DNA of 64,000 nt from Nereocystis luetkeana (Eukaryota > Sar > Phaeophyceae > Laminariales > Laminariaceae): contig JARUPZ010000026.1 of NCBI GenBank assembly GCA_031213475.1, forward strand, positions 6,803,785-6,867,784. Reading direction: 5' to 3'. The translations under genes were made by a program, and so were the position numbers. This document shows positions 57,101 through 59,630 of the stretch, piece after piece; the first letter of the stretch is position 1, and each line of letters begins with the position of its first letter. The notes below the pieces were generated by a model. The model had not been told where the DNA came from. It saw only the letters and a program-made list of their open reading frames with translations, and made no database searches.

Positions 57101-57267
57101 CAATTGGTCACGGAAAGCAGTAGCAGGTGCACACAGGAACTCACAATGAGGTATCGATGCCAGACGTTGATGACGTTGAGGGCCGTCAGGACTGCGAGGG
57201 CGTAGTGCGCTCGGGGAGGGAGACGCTCTTTCGGGGCGGCGTCCGGCACGGTACGAGCCCCACCCAT
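19061..57267 (-). CDS. Spinster-like MFS transporter gene, 12 inferred exons (whole gene)
   Basis: Predicted polytopic membrane transporter of the major facilitator superfamily, closest in pattern to Spinster-type lipid/sphingolipid transporters; the substrate cannot be told. The exons are 57145-57267, 53936-53971, 48940-49023, 44492-44563, 40211-40326, 38956-39037, 36364-36538, 31257-32822, 27908-28023, 24879-25056, 20768-20908 and 19061-19864, all minus strand. Each boundary has AG before it and GT after it, and phases match across every junction except within exon 8. Landmarks are TM1 in exons 1-2, motif A GRLTDTLDRR after TM2 in exon 5, WSLAAAAHGTCQSF in TM3, ARNFLGMGQAFNAP in TM4, and a second motif-A-like GGGAISDRLRIR at the exon 9/10 junction. 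Two low-complexity expansions (exon 8 loop, exon 12 tail) make the protein about 1,160 residues, against about 500 for typical Spinsters. Introns hold most of the window's repeats. No transcript evidence was available. Confidence 0.85.
19866..20105. repeat. G/T-rich tract next to MFS exon 12 acceptor
   Basis: GGGTGGG-type sequence on the plus strand (C-rich on the gene's sense strand), with many G-triplets that could form quadruplexes. It lies directly upstream of the exon 12 acceptor. Confidence 0.6.
20520..20705. repeat. 28-bp minisatellite
   Basis: Units of CGAACGACGGTTACAGACAA..GAAAAGAC repeated about five times, with diverged flanking units. Lies in the intron just downstream of MFS exon 11. 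Confidence 0.7.
20768..20908 (-). CDS. MFS transporter exon 11 (TM11)
   Basis: Forty-seven codons, MELPKEITGTSVAILLFLNS, VICNVGPWFISWRETG, LASVRRPMFAI. The LP..I.G...A...F..N.I...GP pattern is TM11 and its exit loop. Acceptor GATTCAG, donor GTGAGC, phase 0 on both sides. The internal ATG is not a start; the exon joins in frame to LLQ of exon 10. Confidence 0.8.
20960..21250 (-). mobile_element. Two family-3 copies, minus orientation
   Basis: Two partial copies in tandem, each opening on the plus strand with a G-rich tract and GGTGTACTCAT...CATGCATGG. They lie within the intron between MFS exons 10 and 11. Confidence 0.5.
21250..21415 (-). mobile_element. LINE 3' fragment
   Basis: Minus-strand copy of the C-terminal DKWWPQAAKQEGD segment and the following 3' region, matching 180-330 of the window-edge copy. 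It is joined to a family-3 tail upstream on the plus strand. Confidence 0.55.
21420..21548. mobile_element. GATC-subrepeat element fragment
   Basis: ACATGAGCTAGATCATACAC ... AATCTGTAGATGATTTGTCTGTCCGA. Confidence 0.45.
21610..21716. mobile_element. MITE-A copy plus a partial second copy at 21734-21778
   Basis: CACGGGGGACCATATTAAAT to TACTATGGTCCCCCGTG. The adjacent right half of a second copy ends CCATCGCCCCCCGTAGTA. Confidence 0.65.
21815..22190 (-). pseudogene. Decayed tandem echoes of MFS exon 10 end
   Basis: At least five partial copies of the exon 10 3' end and its donor (plus-strand CACCTGCAGCAAGGCCAT...CCCGGCCCCAGCCAGCACTC) at about 21821, 21861, 21931, 22017 and 22165. Fragments such as GECWLGAGHMALLQ can still be read. 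Source exon at 24879-25056. Confidence 0.65.
22209..22298. mobile_element. MITE-B copy
   Basis: TTTAGTGCAGCAGTCCCG ... CCAAAACGGGACTGCACTAC; abuts a MITE-A. Confidence 0.65.
22293..22520. mobile_element. MITE-A copy split by a nested MITE-A
   Basis: Outer copy: GGGGGACCAACCATAGTAAA ... TTTTTTACTA | insert | GCACTATTTGGTCC...CCCCCGTGA. It is continuous with other copies once 22364-22482 is set aside. Confidence 0.65.
22364..22482. mobile_element. MITE-A copy nested in another MITE-A
   Basis: Intact TIRs (TTACGGGGGACCATAG / ACTATGATGGCCCCCCGTA), and carries a TA-CCTGG-TA micro-insertion at 22412-22420. It postdates the outer copy. Confidence 0.7.
22585..22680. mobile_element. MITE-B copy
   Basis: AACCCTTATAGGACCCCAGT ... 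GGGACTGCGGTGCTAAAAGG. Confidence 0.65.
23161..23770. mobile_element. MITE-B copy split by a 511-bp TIR element
   Basis: Left part TGTAGCACTGCAGTCCCG ... GGGACTGCAGTTCCAA. The end motif AGAGGGGATAAGG resumes after 23756. Confidence 0.5.
23246..23756. mobile_element. 511-bp element with GGCCATCTCTTA inverted ends
   Basis: Left end GGCCATCTCTTACGG and right end CCCATAAGAGATGGCC are inverted repeats of 12 bp. It interrupts a MITE-B and has no recognisable coding frame. Only one copy is seen here, so the family is tentative. Confidence 0.45.
24739..24810. mobile_element. MITE-B right-half copy
   Basis: ACCCTTTCAAAGTGCTTGGA ... CGAACGGGGCTGCAGTCC; the left arm is missing. Confidence 0.5.
24841..24876. 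repeat. (TA)n tract at the exon 10 donor
   Basis: About 18 TA units starting just after the GTGA donor of MFS exon 10. Confidence 0.85.
24879..25056 (-). CDS. MFS transporter exon 10 (TM9-TM10)
   Basis: Encodes LRIRNEGVLGYLPALGSAAA, IFPMAVVLFSKSFGVSIAAL and FLTYLVGECWLGPGMALLQ. The GECWLGP signature near the end of TM10 is typical of Spinster-like proteins. Acceptor GTTCAG, donor GTGATA, outgoing phase 0. The following intron starts with a (TA)n tract, and the acceptor is preceded by the poly-C tail of a family-3 repeat. Confidence 0.85.
25110..25410 (-). mobile_element. Family-3 copy abutting MFS exon 10
   Basis: Partial copy running from its C tail (G run at about 25110-25130) to ATTTCCGGTGT. 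The tail lies about 45-75 nt upstream of the exon 10 acceptor and gives a C run on the sense strand. Confidence 0.55.
25425..26450 (-). mobile_element. 5'-truncated LINE copy (RT to 3' end), interrupted by a MITE-A
   Basis: The minus strand reads VAETPEGLQVQIGKALEYTR and KWRVTANVKKCAV (reverse transcriptase palm/thumb). It then has KVLGCSKTTRNTVLISELGM (post-RT region) and a 3' end homologous to window positions 40-370, ending in poly-C (G on the plus strand). Several in-frame stops show it is dead. MITE-A at 25618-25722 interrupts it, and the window-edge copy supplies the empty site. Confidence 0.7.
25618..25722. mobile_element. MITE-A copy inside a LINE, with defined empty site
   Basis: TTACGGGGGACCATAG to GGCTCCCCGTAC, flanked by TA. 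The homologous LINE at positions 165-185 lacks it, showing insertion at a TA with TA duplication. Confidence 0.75.
26440..26815 (-). mobile_element. Family-3 copy, minus orientation
   Basis: A longer copy including the GGATGCAGCTCACCC and CTGTCTCTGG-like internal blocks in reverse, directly abutting the LINE copy on its left. Confidence 0.55.
26815..26935 (-). mobile_element. LINE 3' tail fragment between G runs
   Basis: Short copy of the LINE terminus (GTACTCATTAGTTGCTTGCC on the plus strand), bounded on both sides by G runs. It is another C-tailed insertion in tandem with the family-3 copy next to it. Confidence 0.5.
27400..27660 (-). pseudogene. Decayed echoes of MFS exon 9
   Basis: Minus strand SVGGMASSYREVGII at about 27405-27460 resembles exon 9 VSVGGMASSYGGGAISDR. 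A more decayed copy with the same GGGGGCATG core lies at about 27620-27650. Surrounding A-rich sequence is also repeated. Confidence 0.55.
27908..28023 (-). CDS. MFS transporter exon 9 (TM8)
   Basis: Encodes TYYHRAFPSQTSLFSILNAG, FVSVGGMASSYGGG and AISD plus a split Arg. The YY...F...N...GG..SDR pattern is the second-half motif A of MFS transporters. Acceptor CAACAG, donor GTGCGT, outgoing phase 2. Decayed copies lie downstream at about 27.6 and 27.4 kb. Confidence 0.85.
28277..28386. mobile_element. MITE-A copy, diverged
   Basis: ATTACAGGGAAAAATAGTAA to GCTATGCCCCCTCTCCGTAG; many substitutions. Confidence 0.5.
28538..28647. mobile_element. MITE-A copy
   Basis: TTAATACGGGGAACCATAGC to TACTACGGCCCCCCGCAA. 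Confidence 0.65.
29098..29191. mobile_element. MITE-B copy
   Basis: TTAGAACCGCAGTCCCGTTG ... AAAACAGGACTACTGCAGTC; an extra ACT sits in the right arm. Confidence 0.65.
29369..29460. mobile_element. MITE-B copy
   Basis: CCTTTTAGGACTGCAGTCCC ... TCGGGACTGCAGTACTAAGG. Confidence 0.7.
29757..29990. repeat. ~122-bp tandem duplication
   Basis: ACAATGCGGCCTGA...ATATAAGGCGGTCA...GGCTTCCCCC occurs twice, with a partial third unit. Confidence 0.65.
30055..30240. mobile_element. GATC-subrepeat element fragment
   Basis: Core fragment with GAAAACATGTGCTGCCAACG and GAGTAGATCATAACG, ending in ATCTACAGATCATG units. Confidence 0.4.
30473..30580. mobile_element. MITE-A copy
   Basis: TACTACGGGGGGGCATAG to TTTACTATGGCCTCCCGTGA. 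Confidence 0.65.
30690..31100. repeat. ~80-bp tandem array (AGTCGGCGGCTTATA)
   Basis: About five units with TAGTCGGCGGCTTATATTA, CCCTATATACTAATCATGGA and GCCTAA; one is interrupted by MITE-A. Just downstream (sense strand) of the MFS exon 8 donor. Confidence 0.7.
30905..31012. mobile_element. MITE-A copy inside a tandem array
   Basis: ATTACGGGGGGCCATAG to GGTCCCCCGGAATA, inserted in an ~80-bp tandem-repeat unit that resumes (GTAAGCCAACC) on the far side. Confidence 0.7.
31257..32822 (-). CDS. MFS transporter exon 8 (TM6, giant Gly/Ser-rich loop, TM7)
   Basis: Opens with GWRSTAFVSGAFGVFTAAVL and FFTVEHHP (TM6), then about 440 residues rich in Gly, Ser, Pro, Ala and Arg. It closes with KHDIRQALRTIYSNRVVLVL and FAASSARMVATWSMASYMA (TM7), in phase with exon 9. 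Spinster TM6-TM7 loops are normally a few tens of residues. The opening and closing parts lie in different frames, differing by one base over 1,566 nt. The break lies somewhere in the homopolymer-rich stretch around 31.4-31.6 kb. A length error in a C/G run or a short unrecognised intron would explain it. Acceptor CACCAG, donor GTGAGA. Confidence 0.75.
32860..32960 (-). mobile_element. C-tailed fragment and long G tract near MFS exon 8
   Basis: TGTACTCATTTTCATGCATGGCCG, the family-3 terminus in reverse, is followed by about 60 nt almost entirely G on the plus strand. It lies 20-140 nt upstream of the exon 8 acceptor. Confidence 0.45.
32955..33060. repeat. (GTA)n / (GCA)n microsatellite
   Basis: AGTAGTAGTAGTAGTAG and related trinucleotides following the long G tract. 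Confidence 0.8.
33180..33915. repeat. ~440-bp tandem duplication in the exon 8 upstream intron
   Basis: Blocks such as ACAGCAGCAGTCCCTCCCAT-GTCCGAACGA occur at about 33400 and 33865, the second with an expanded CAG run. Confidence 0.55.
34214..34510. mobile_element. GATC-subrepeat fold-back-like element
   Basis: Starts CGGACAGATCATCTACAGAT; core CGAGGCAGACCTATTCCCG ... CACATGTTTCCTGGATTGG; right end GTAGATGATCTG. Carries TA-CTG-TA at 34446-34452. Confidence 0.55.
34555..34885. mobile_element. GATC-subrepeat fold-back-like element
   Basis: Same plan as the neighbouring copy. Its GGAACTAGATGATCTAGG at 34802-34819 is the empty-site counterpart of 34441-34460. Confidence 0.55.
34900..36010. repeat. 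Diverged ~600-bp duplication
   Basis: Shared blocks at 35200-35420 and 35780-35990: GTGACGAAAAA, GAATC.C..GA.A, TGAAGCCAATT.A.A..TATC and GTTAGGCATGGCCTAAA / GTCAGGAATGACCCTAAA. Confidence 0.4.
35534..35652. mobile_element. MITE-A copy with two micro-insertions
   Basis: AATACGGGGGACCACAGC to TATGGCCCCCATTAATA. Extra TA-CCAGG-TA at 35584-35592 and at 35599-35607 compared with other copies. Confidence 0.65.
36364..36538 (-). CDS. MFS transporter exon 7 (TM4-TM5)
   Basis: Encodes VARNFLGMGQAFNAPACYAL, ITLYFPHSKRATANGIY and STGTYLGSALSSLCLALAGT, then I and a split Gly. The R-LG-G-A signature of TM4, the YFP..KR cytoplasmic turn and TM5 fit Spinster-type MFS proteins closely. Acceptor AACCAG, donor GTGAGT, outgoing phase 1. 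Confidence 0.9.
36624..36791. mobile_element. MITE-A copy with internal duplication
   Basis: The right half (AAAGTATATATTCCCCTATTT to TATGGC) occurs twice, making the copy about 168 bp. Confidence 0.6.
36881..36973. mobile_element. MITE-A copy, right end missing
   Basis: TATTACGGGGGGGCCGTAG to AGGTCCTATTGACTA, abutting another MITE-A. Confidence 0.6.
36973..37083. mobile_element. MITE-A copy
   Basis: ATTACGGGGGACCATAG to GGTCCCCCGTAATAA, head-to-tail with the previous copy. Reference for the copy at 46942. Confidence 0.7.
37580..37677. mobile_element. MITE-B copy, diverged
   Basis: AGTACTGCAGTTCTGTTTCC ... CGGGATCGCGTTTGTAGAAG. Confidence 0.5.
38100..38570. repeat. ~24-bp hairpin minisatellite (TTGACGGA..TCCGTCAA)
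   Basis: About 19 tandem units, each a short inverted repeat such as TTGACGGACAGCCGTCAA or TTGACGGAAATCCGTCAA, separated by C-rich spacers. Confidence 0.85.
38590..38935. repeat. ~120-bp repeat related to the hairpin array
   Basis: About three units with GGCCTTGACGGG, ACCGTCAA.CAACACCCTT, CCCCCA and a TAGTATGTTAAG/TAGAATATTCAAG block. Confidence 0.6.
38956..39037 (-). CDS. MFS transporter exon 6 (TM3)
   Basis: Completes the split Arg codon of exon 5 and encodes LLHTGAILVWSLAAAAHGTC then QSFSCLL, the classic WSLA...G...SF pattern of Spinster TM3. Acceptor ACACCAG, donor GTGAGC, outgoing phase 0. A family-3 repeat with its poly-C facing the exon ends about 60 nt upstream of the acceptor. Confidence 0.85.
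39085..39745 (-). mobile_element. Cluster of family-3 copies, minus orientation
   Basis: At least four partial copies in tandem (about 39095-39320, 39325-39360, 39385-39485, 39545-39720), each headed by a G run and GTACTC. They lie just upstream of MFS exon 6 on the sense strand. Confidence 0.5.
40211..40326 (-). CDS. MFS transporter exon 5 (TM2 and motif A)
   Basis: Encodes DGACIDTSQYAILSGVGFTI, a hydrophobic IFAVATLF, then AGRLTDTLDR. This matches TM2 followed by the MFS motif A loop (GxLxDxxxRR, completed across the splice). Acceptor CCGTAG, donor GTGAGG, outgoing phase 2. A sense-strand G run follows about 20 nt after the donor. Confidence 0.85.
40565..41215 (+). mobile_element. Near full-length family-3 copy carrying three TA micro-insertions
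   Basis: Colinear with the copy at 436-969 from TAGGTTGGGTTCGCGTCG to GAGTACACC-poly(C), followed by a second short tail to 41215. Against the 436-969 copy and other copies it has extra CTCG, CTGG and CTG, each flanked by TA, at 40644-40651, 40780-40787 and 40924-40930. Confidence 0.6.
41225..41350 (-). mobile_element. SINE body fragment
   Basis: Diverged body with GTCGTAACACAGATCCGGGG and TTTTTGTCGCGGGAAAGAC. Confidence 0.45.
41572..41677. mobile_element. MITE-A copy with micro-insertion
   Basis: TACTACGGGGGGCCATAG to GGTCCCCCGTAACA. TA-CCTGG-TA at 41621-41629. Confidence 0.65.
41842..41934. mobile_element. MITE-B copy
   Basis: CCTTTAGAACCGCGGTCCCG ... CGGGACTGCGGTTCTTGAAG. Confidence 0.7.
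42240..43390. other. Interval with only a dispersed-repeat fragment
   Basis: The stretch 42800-42915 (GGACAAGCTGTGGTCACAAG, CAGCATTCCCGCTGCTCGTC) recurs at 46120-46265 and in part at 40525 and, inverted, at 52440. Nothing else recognised. Palindromic TACTTCGAAGTA at about 43036. Confidence 0.4.
43393..43745. mobile_element. GATC-subrepeat fold-back-like element, long left array
   Basis: Starts CGGACGGATCATCTACAG with about ten left units, core with TAGCTCGTGCTGCCGAGTGG, and ends ATCATGATCTGTCCGATAT. The ends are inverted. Confidence 0.55.
44195..44480 (+). mobile_element. Family-3 copy abutting MFS exon 4
   Basis: Partial copy from GCTGTCATCTATATGCAAG to GAGTACCC with a C tract of about 35 nt. 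The tail stops about 12 nt short of the exon 4 donor. Confidence 0.55.
44492..44563 (-). CDS. MFS transporter exon 4 (Cys-rich loop, part 2)
   Basis: Twenty-four codons in phase 0, acceptor GAGCAG and donor GTGCGG. It encodes TSSLSEEECLTCRNAFNTGF then YNLK, with a second CxxC. A long G run on the sense strand starts about 12 nt after the donor and is the poly-C tail of a repeat-family-3 copy. Confidence 0.75.
44965..45295 (-). mobile_element. tRNA-derived SINE, copy 2
   Basis: Nearly colinear with copies 1 and 3. Box B GGTTCGAGCCC lies at about 45230 and a short A tail (T run on plus) at 44965. Confidence 0.7.
45345..45735. repeat. ~180-bp tandem duplication with (TATG)n expansion
   Basis: CACCCGTGTGATAAGCTAAC...GTCTACGCATGGAAATATCT occurs twice. 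The second unit has about 17 TATG repeats where the first has a single short TATATC stretch. Confidence 0.8.
45778..45985 (+). mobile_element. Family-3 copy with 30-nt C tail
   Basis: Partial copy from ATATGCAAGTCCGCCTC to the end of a C run of about 31 nt. It contains the unmodified TTCTTAGTAGGATGCAGC used as an empty-site reference. Confidence 0.5.
46438..46700 (-). other. Unassigned minus-strand open frame with hydrophobic segments
   Basis: The frame reads STSVPVAAVGPALVAGAYDN, GATVHGGIIAAAALLLGLFL and a second hydrophobic stretch near its stop. It lies in an MFS intron and has no in-frame splice partner that I can see. It may be a chance frame or a fossil exon. Confidence 0.15.
46942..47056. 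mobile_element. MITE-A copy with micro-insertion
   Basis: TATTACGGGGGAACATAG to GCCCCCCCGTAAT. TA-CCTGG-TA at 47001-47009, absent from the copy at 36973. Confidence 0.7.
47335..47405. mobile_element. MITE-A left half
   Basis: TATTACGGGGGACCACAG to AAAATATAAAGGTTTA; the right half is absent and GATC-type repeat sequence follows. Confidence 0.55.
47578..47667. mobile_element. MITE-B copy
   Basis: TTTTAGTGCTGCAGTCCCG ... ACGGGACTGCGTTTCTAAAG. Confidence 0.65.
47755..48058 (+). mobile_element. Possible gag-like relic of an LTR-type element
   Basis: Fragments reminiscent of retroelement capsid proteins (AQWYREGV and REFKLALEHRRAS) occur here. It looks broken and short. No flanking long terminal repeats were found, so the family is only a guess. 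Confidence 0.2.
48201..48432. mobile_element. MITE-D copy 1, ~232 bp, TTCTTATCGGAG ends
   Basis: Terminal inverted repeats TTCTTATCGGAGGGCG / AGCTCTCCGATAAGAA. The copy at 53035 is colinear in the opposite orientation. Confidence 0.65.
48485..48574. mobile_element. MITE-B copy
   Basis: CTTCAAGAACCGCAGTCCCG ... CCCCAAAACGTCTGCAGTTC. Confidence 0.65.
48655..48935. repeat. ~140-bp tandem duplication beside MFS exon 3
   Basis: Two units with AAAAGTGACAAA, CCTCGAAA.TCAT.CCA and CCTCCTCGCCGAAAGGGCAT. The second runs into the exon 3 donor. Confidence 0.65.
48940..49023 (-). CDS. MFS transporter exon 3 (Cys-rich loop, part 1)
   Basis: Twenty-eight codons in phase 0, acceptor AAACAG and donor GTGAGC. 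It encodes SNLSAVSVEDCPVCDNVSF followed by LPLCYIEEE, the start of a Cys-rich extramembrane loop between TM1 and TM2. The intronic sequence next to the donor is duplicated in tandem (48655-48935). Confidence 0.7.
49570..50330. repeat. Degenerate repeat with CCAATCA.CGATCGAGGTTCCG
   Basis: Four loosely spaced copies near 49645, 49900, 50085 and 50285, otherwise diverged. No coding frame stands out. Confidence 0.4.
50380..50590 (-). mobile_element. SINE body fragment
   Basis: Diverged body with GTCGTAACTCAGATCAACC, TTTTTATCACGAGAAGGG and CCATCGTCGAATCGCGTCGA. Confidence 0.5.
51332..51409. mobile_element. MITE-B-like relic
   Basis: CCTTTTAGCACTGCACTCCC ... GTTAGTGCAGCACTGAGAGG; end arms are recognisable, centre unrelated. 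Confidence 0.35.
51641..51721. mobile_element. MITE-C (Stowaway-like) copy with TA flanks
   Basis: TA-CCACTCTGTTCCAAAATG ... GGGGGACAGAGTGG-TA. Both TA flanks are intact. Half copies of the family end occur near 41430-41455 and 56610-56650. Confidence 0.65.
52552..52660. mobile_element. MITE-A copy with micro-insertion, left end eroded
   Basis: TATTACATAGTAAACAG to ACTATTGCCCCCCGTAATA. CCTGG-TA insertion at 52605-52611. Confidence 0.6.
53035..53268. mobile_element. MITE-D copy 2, opposite orientation
   Basis: ATTCTTATCGGAGGGC / CGCTCTCCGATAAGAAT, with the internal GACAGAACGCCTCCGTATAT matching copy 1 in reverse. Confidence 0.65.
53936..53971 (-). CDS. MFS transporter exon 2 (36-nt microexon)
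   Basis: Twelve codons, TSLLYALPGDYK, between acceptor TGTAG and donor GTTCAG, phase 0 on both sides. It completes TM1 (HRYLI + TSLLYALPG) and links in frame to exon 3. The donor is weak, so this exon rests on hydrophobic continuity and phase. Without it, exons 1 and 3 still join in frame but TM1 would be short. Confidence 0.5.
54121..54479 (-). mobile_element. tRNA-derived SINE, copy 3, with long A tail
   Basis: Same head and body as copies 1 and 2, but with about 33 T on the plus strand at 54122-54154, that is a long poly-A tail. It may be the youngest copy. Confidence 0.75.
54712..54817. mobile_element. MITE-A copy
   Basis: TTACGGGGGACCATATTAAA to CTATGGCCCCCCGTAATA. Confidence 0.7.
54821..54930. 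mobile_element. MITE-A copy, diverged, with micro-insertion
   Basis: TAACGAGGGACCATAGTAAA to AACGTCCCCGTA. TCCCTGGTAGG replaces TAGG near 54841-54850. Head-to-tail with the copy at 54712. Confidence 0.55.
55570..55790 (-). other. Possible coding fragment, unassigned
   Basis: Minus-strand frame with CGIDYQYDFLPTAALAVALA, TVEETQRLDGLEDEMEENAP and RAKLTRCSRKKRDISMYVWL, protein-like in composition. It lies in the first or second intron of the MFS gene. Available splice phases do not fit between exons 1 and 3. It could be a relic or an exon of another transcript. Confidence 0.25.
56255..56347. mobile_element. MITE-B copy
   Basis: CGGCAGTACTGCAGTCCCG ... TCGCCAAAACGGGAGTGCGG. Confidence 0.65.
57145..57267 (-). 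CDS. MFS transporter exon 1 (start codon, TM1)
   Basis: Forty-one codons from ATG at 57267 to donor GTGAGT, phase 0. The start sits in AAAAATATGGG. After about 20 polar residues (MGGARTVPDAAPKERLPPRA), a hydrophobic stretch YALAVLTALNVINVWHRY begins TM1; the NVWHRY ending takes the place of the NYxDR signature of Spinster TM1. No better upstream start was seen. Confidence 0.8.
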
Positions 57268-58079
57268 ATTTTTGTTGCGCGTGCTTTTTCACTCCAGTCT
57301 CCTCCCGTTCCTCAACTTCGATGTAAACTTCTCTAGGCCTTTCTCCTCAAAGCATACTACTTCGCCTCGACTTCAGTAAGACAGGACGATCCGAACAGGA
57401 GCTCTGGCACTTGGTTTGGGGCGGCTAATCTGTTGTCATGCCCCGGACTATGTCGTGCCAGAAAAAGAAAACGCGGAGGAATCGATAAACCAAAATAGTT
57501 TTCATAATGAAACTGAGGCTAGCACAAACAGGGATGAGGGGGTACCTAAGATGATCTGAGCGAAATGTGTCGTGACGGTGTACTTCCATACACCTCGCTC
57601 GTTTTTCTGTGCCGGGAGCGTCTGTAGGTGTACTCCAATCCATTATCCTGTATTGAGGACGAGAACCAAAAATGGCTTATACATCGCTTGAAATGGGATA
57701 GGGGAGTTGTAGAGAATTTTCCGGAAGTAAATTTTTCAAATCGTTTCATTTTTTATTTTTCGCAAAAATTTGTTTTTCTCAAAAGTCGGCTGTTGCCTCT
57801 CCTCACCAGACAGATACTCCGAACACATTTCCCCTTGAGTCGATCCTGACCCCTACGCGAACGCGACTGCGGAACCGGACCCAGGCAACTTCCACGGAGA
57901 CACCGAACCGCACCCGTTTCTCCGTCTACGCCGCCGCATTCGATTCCGGGGGCGGGTGGAAACTCAAAAGCTGCTGGAGATTGAAGTGATTTGCTGGAGT
58001 ATCGTATTTGGAGGACCCGACGAGCACATCAACACTGAAAAATATAACACACACGCGCGTGGCATCCCCAAAACAAAAG
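57268..58079. promoter_or_regulatory. Shared upstream interval of two divergent genes
   Basis: About 810 bp between the ATG of the minus-strand MFS transporter and the ATG of the plus-strand secreted protein. I see none of the dispersed repeat families inside it, unlike almost every other interval of this size here. It probably holds both 5' UTRs and promoters. No TATA box or named binding site could be assigned. Confidence 0.45.
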
Positions 58080-58280
58080 ATGACCGTCTCGGATAGGCGA
58101 AGGACGCGCGCAGCCATCTGGTGCACGCTTTTCGTCGGTCTGTTGCTGGTCTCCTCTGTCAGCGCCGTCGCGAACGATAACGATGACTCGAACAACCTCG
58201 GGCTCCTGACAGGTGCTTGCGCGGACAATTTTTGCCGGAGTGGTGTGAGCGGCCTCGACCTCTGGCTTTCGTTGGAAGAG
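58080..58280 (+). CDS. Secreted Cys-rich protein, exon 1 (signal peptide)
   Basis: Sixty-seven codons starting AACAAAAGATGACC, ending at donor GTGAGT. MTVSDRRRTR is followed by a strong hydrophobic segment AAIWCTLFVGLLLVSSVSA, with likely signal-peptidase cleavage after SVSA. The mature part has ACADNFC. The protein probably enters the secretory pathway; its function is unknown. The gene diverges from the MFS transporter gene, with about 810 bp between the two ATGs. A second GT at 58285 would end the exon in phase 1 and make the next candidate exon continuous. Confidence 0.6.
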
Positions 58281-58978
58281 GTGAGTGATATGAACGAACC
58301 AAGCCTTCCGATTTTTAGGGCAGCGGTTTTTCAGCTAGCGGGTGTAACTTACTCCGCGCACATTCGGCCCGGCTCCCCCGGGGGGGTGTAGGGTGGCTGC
58401 GTTCGGCCTGTCGCAGAGACGTTTCTCCCACAGTGCGCTACACAACTGCTCCTTGGTCACCCAGGATCACCTTCATCACGTGTCTTCTTTTTTTTCCCCA
58501 CCGACTCGCGGGAAGTTGCCTTCCTAGAGTCCTTTTTCTCGCGTCCCCCATCTTTGCTCACTACCTTTTGGCCCTCCTTGCTTGGTTGCTGTCTACCTTC
58601 TGAAAGCCTCTCTAGTTTGCTCGCCCACGAAGCGACTGTCCGACGACGAGAGCTCGCAGTGCCCAGGCCCCCTTCTCCACCCTAGTGCTCAACGGCGCTC
58701 GTCCTGTTGACTGCCTGGGCACGGATCTATATCGGTGCACCTGTTCGCATAGCACACCACAACAGACACGTCTGTCGTCAGCTCAGCTCTGGTGACTGGA
58801 AAAAAAAATACGGACCCAAGGACACAGACCCGCTTTTCTGCAAGAGCAGCAGCAGTAGCAGTGGTCCTCGGTCACGCCTATTGATAATGAAATGTAACGA
58901 TCACGCGGTCACGCGGTCGCTCTCCGTTTCCGTCGCAATCCTCGCAAGTGCTAGTCGGCTTTCCCTCTCCGCTGTCAG

Positions 58979-59071
58979 GAGCCCGCTACTGCGCGCCGGG
59001 CGCCCCGACCTCCGGCGTCACGTGCCTTATCGGCTCAATAAACGTGACACACAATGTAAAACTTGCTTCTG
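58979..59071 (+). CDS. Candidate exon of the Cys-rich secreted protein
   Basis: Between acceptor CTGTCAG and donor GTACAA. In phase 1 it reads ARYCAPGAPTSGVTCLIGSI then NVTHNVKLASG, with two Cys and an N-glycosylation sequon (NVT). It enters in phase 1, so it needs either the alternative exon 1 donor or an unseen exon between. Supported only by splice signals and shared Cys-richness. Confidence 0.35.
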
Positions 59072-59481
59072 GTACAAAAATTGCTCGAAATCGGCAAAAT
59101 GCAGAAATCACGAAAAATTGCTGCGTATTGCTGCGTGTTTTCCGCGATAATTTCCGACCAAAACGGCCAACTACAACAGCGATACGAGTAAGACACGGAC
59201 GTTAACATGAACACCATGTATACACCAGTAGATAGTGGAAAGTGGAAAGGCCTCGACTGCAGCCGTGGGATGAATGATTGCCTTGAACCGGCGCACTTCA
59301 CTTCATGTCATACGCTGCGCAGCACAGCTCCCATCTTCTTCATGTCGGTCGCATGACCTCCTTCCTCTCTCACTACCTGCGGGCCCTCGAAAGTCGGCTG
59401 TTTTTATTGTCCGTTTTCTGTCACAGCAGTGTCCTGTCACTTTTTGCCAACCTGTCGTTTTGTGTGTGTTTTCCCCAACAG

Positions 59482-59630
59482 GTTGTGATTCTCACAGCGC
59501 GTGGCCTTGTACGCCCTCCTACTCGTGTAACACGTATCCGCACTCTCGTCCTATCTATTACACGAGGTACACTACAAACTGCTACGTAGCCGTGTCGTGT
59601 AGAGTTTGGGTAAATAATTGCGCGGGGTGA
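59482..59630 (+). CDS. Candidate terminal exon of the Cys-rich secreted protein
   Basis: After a pyrimidine-rich tract and CCCCAACAG. In phase 1 it continues GCDSHSAWPCTPSYSCNTYP, then a Tyr-rich stretch and CYVAVSCRVWVNNCAG with a TGA stop. Seven Cys in about 50 residues match the Cys-rich character of the two upstream exons. The predicted whole is about 150 residues. The alternative frame (VVILTARGL...) also runs some distance, so confidence is modest. Confidence 0.35.
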
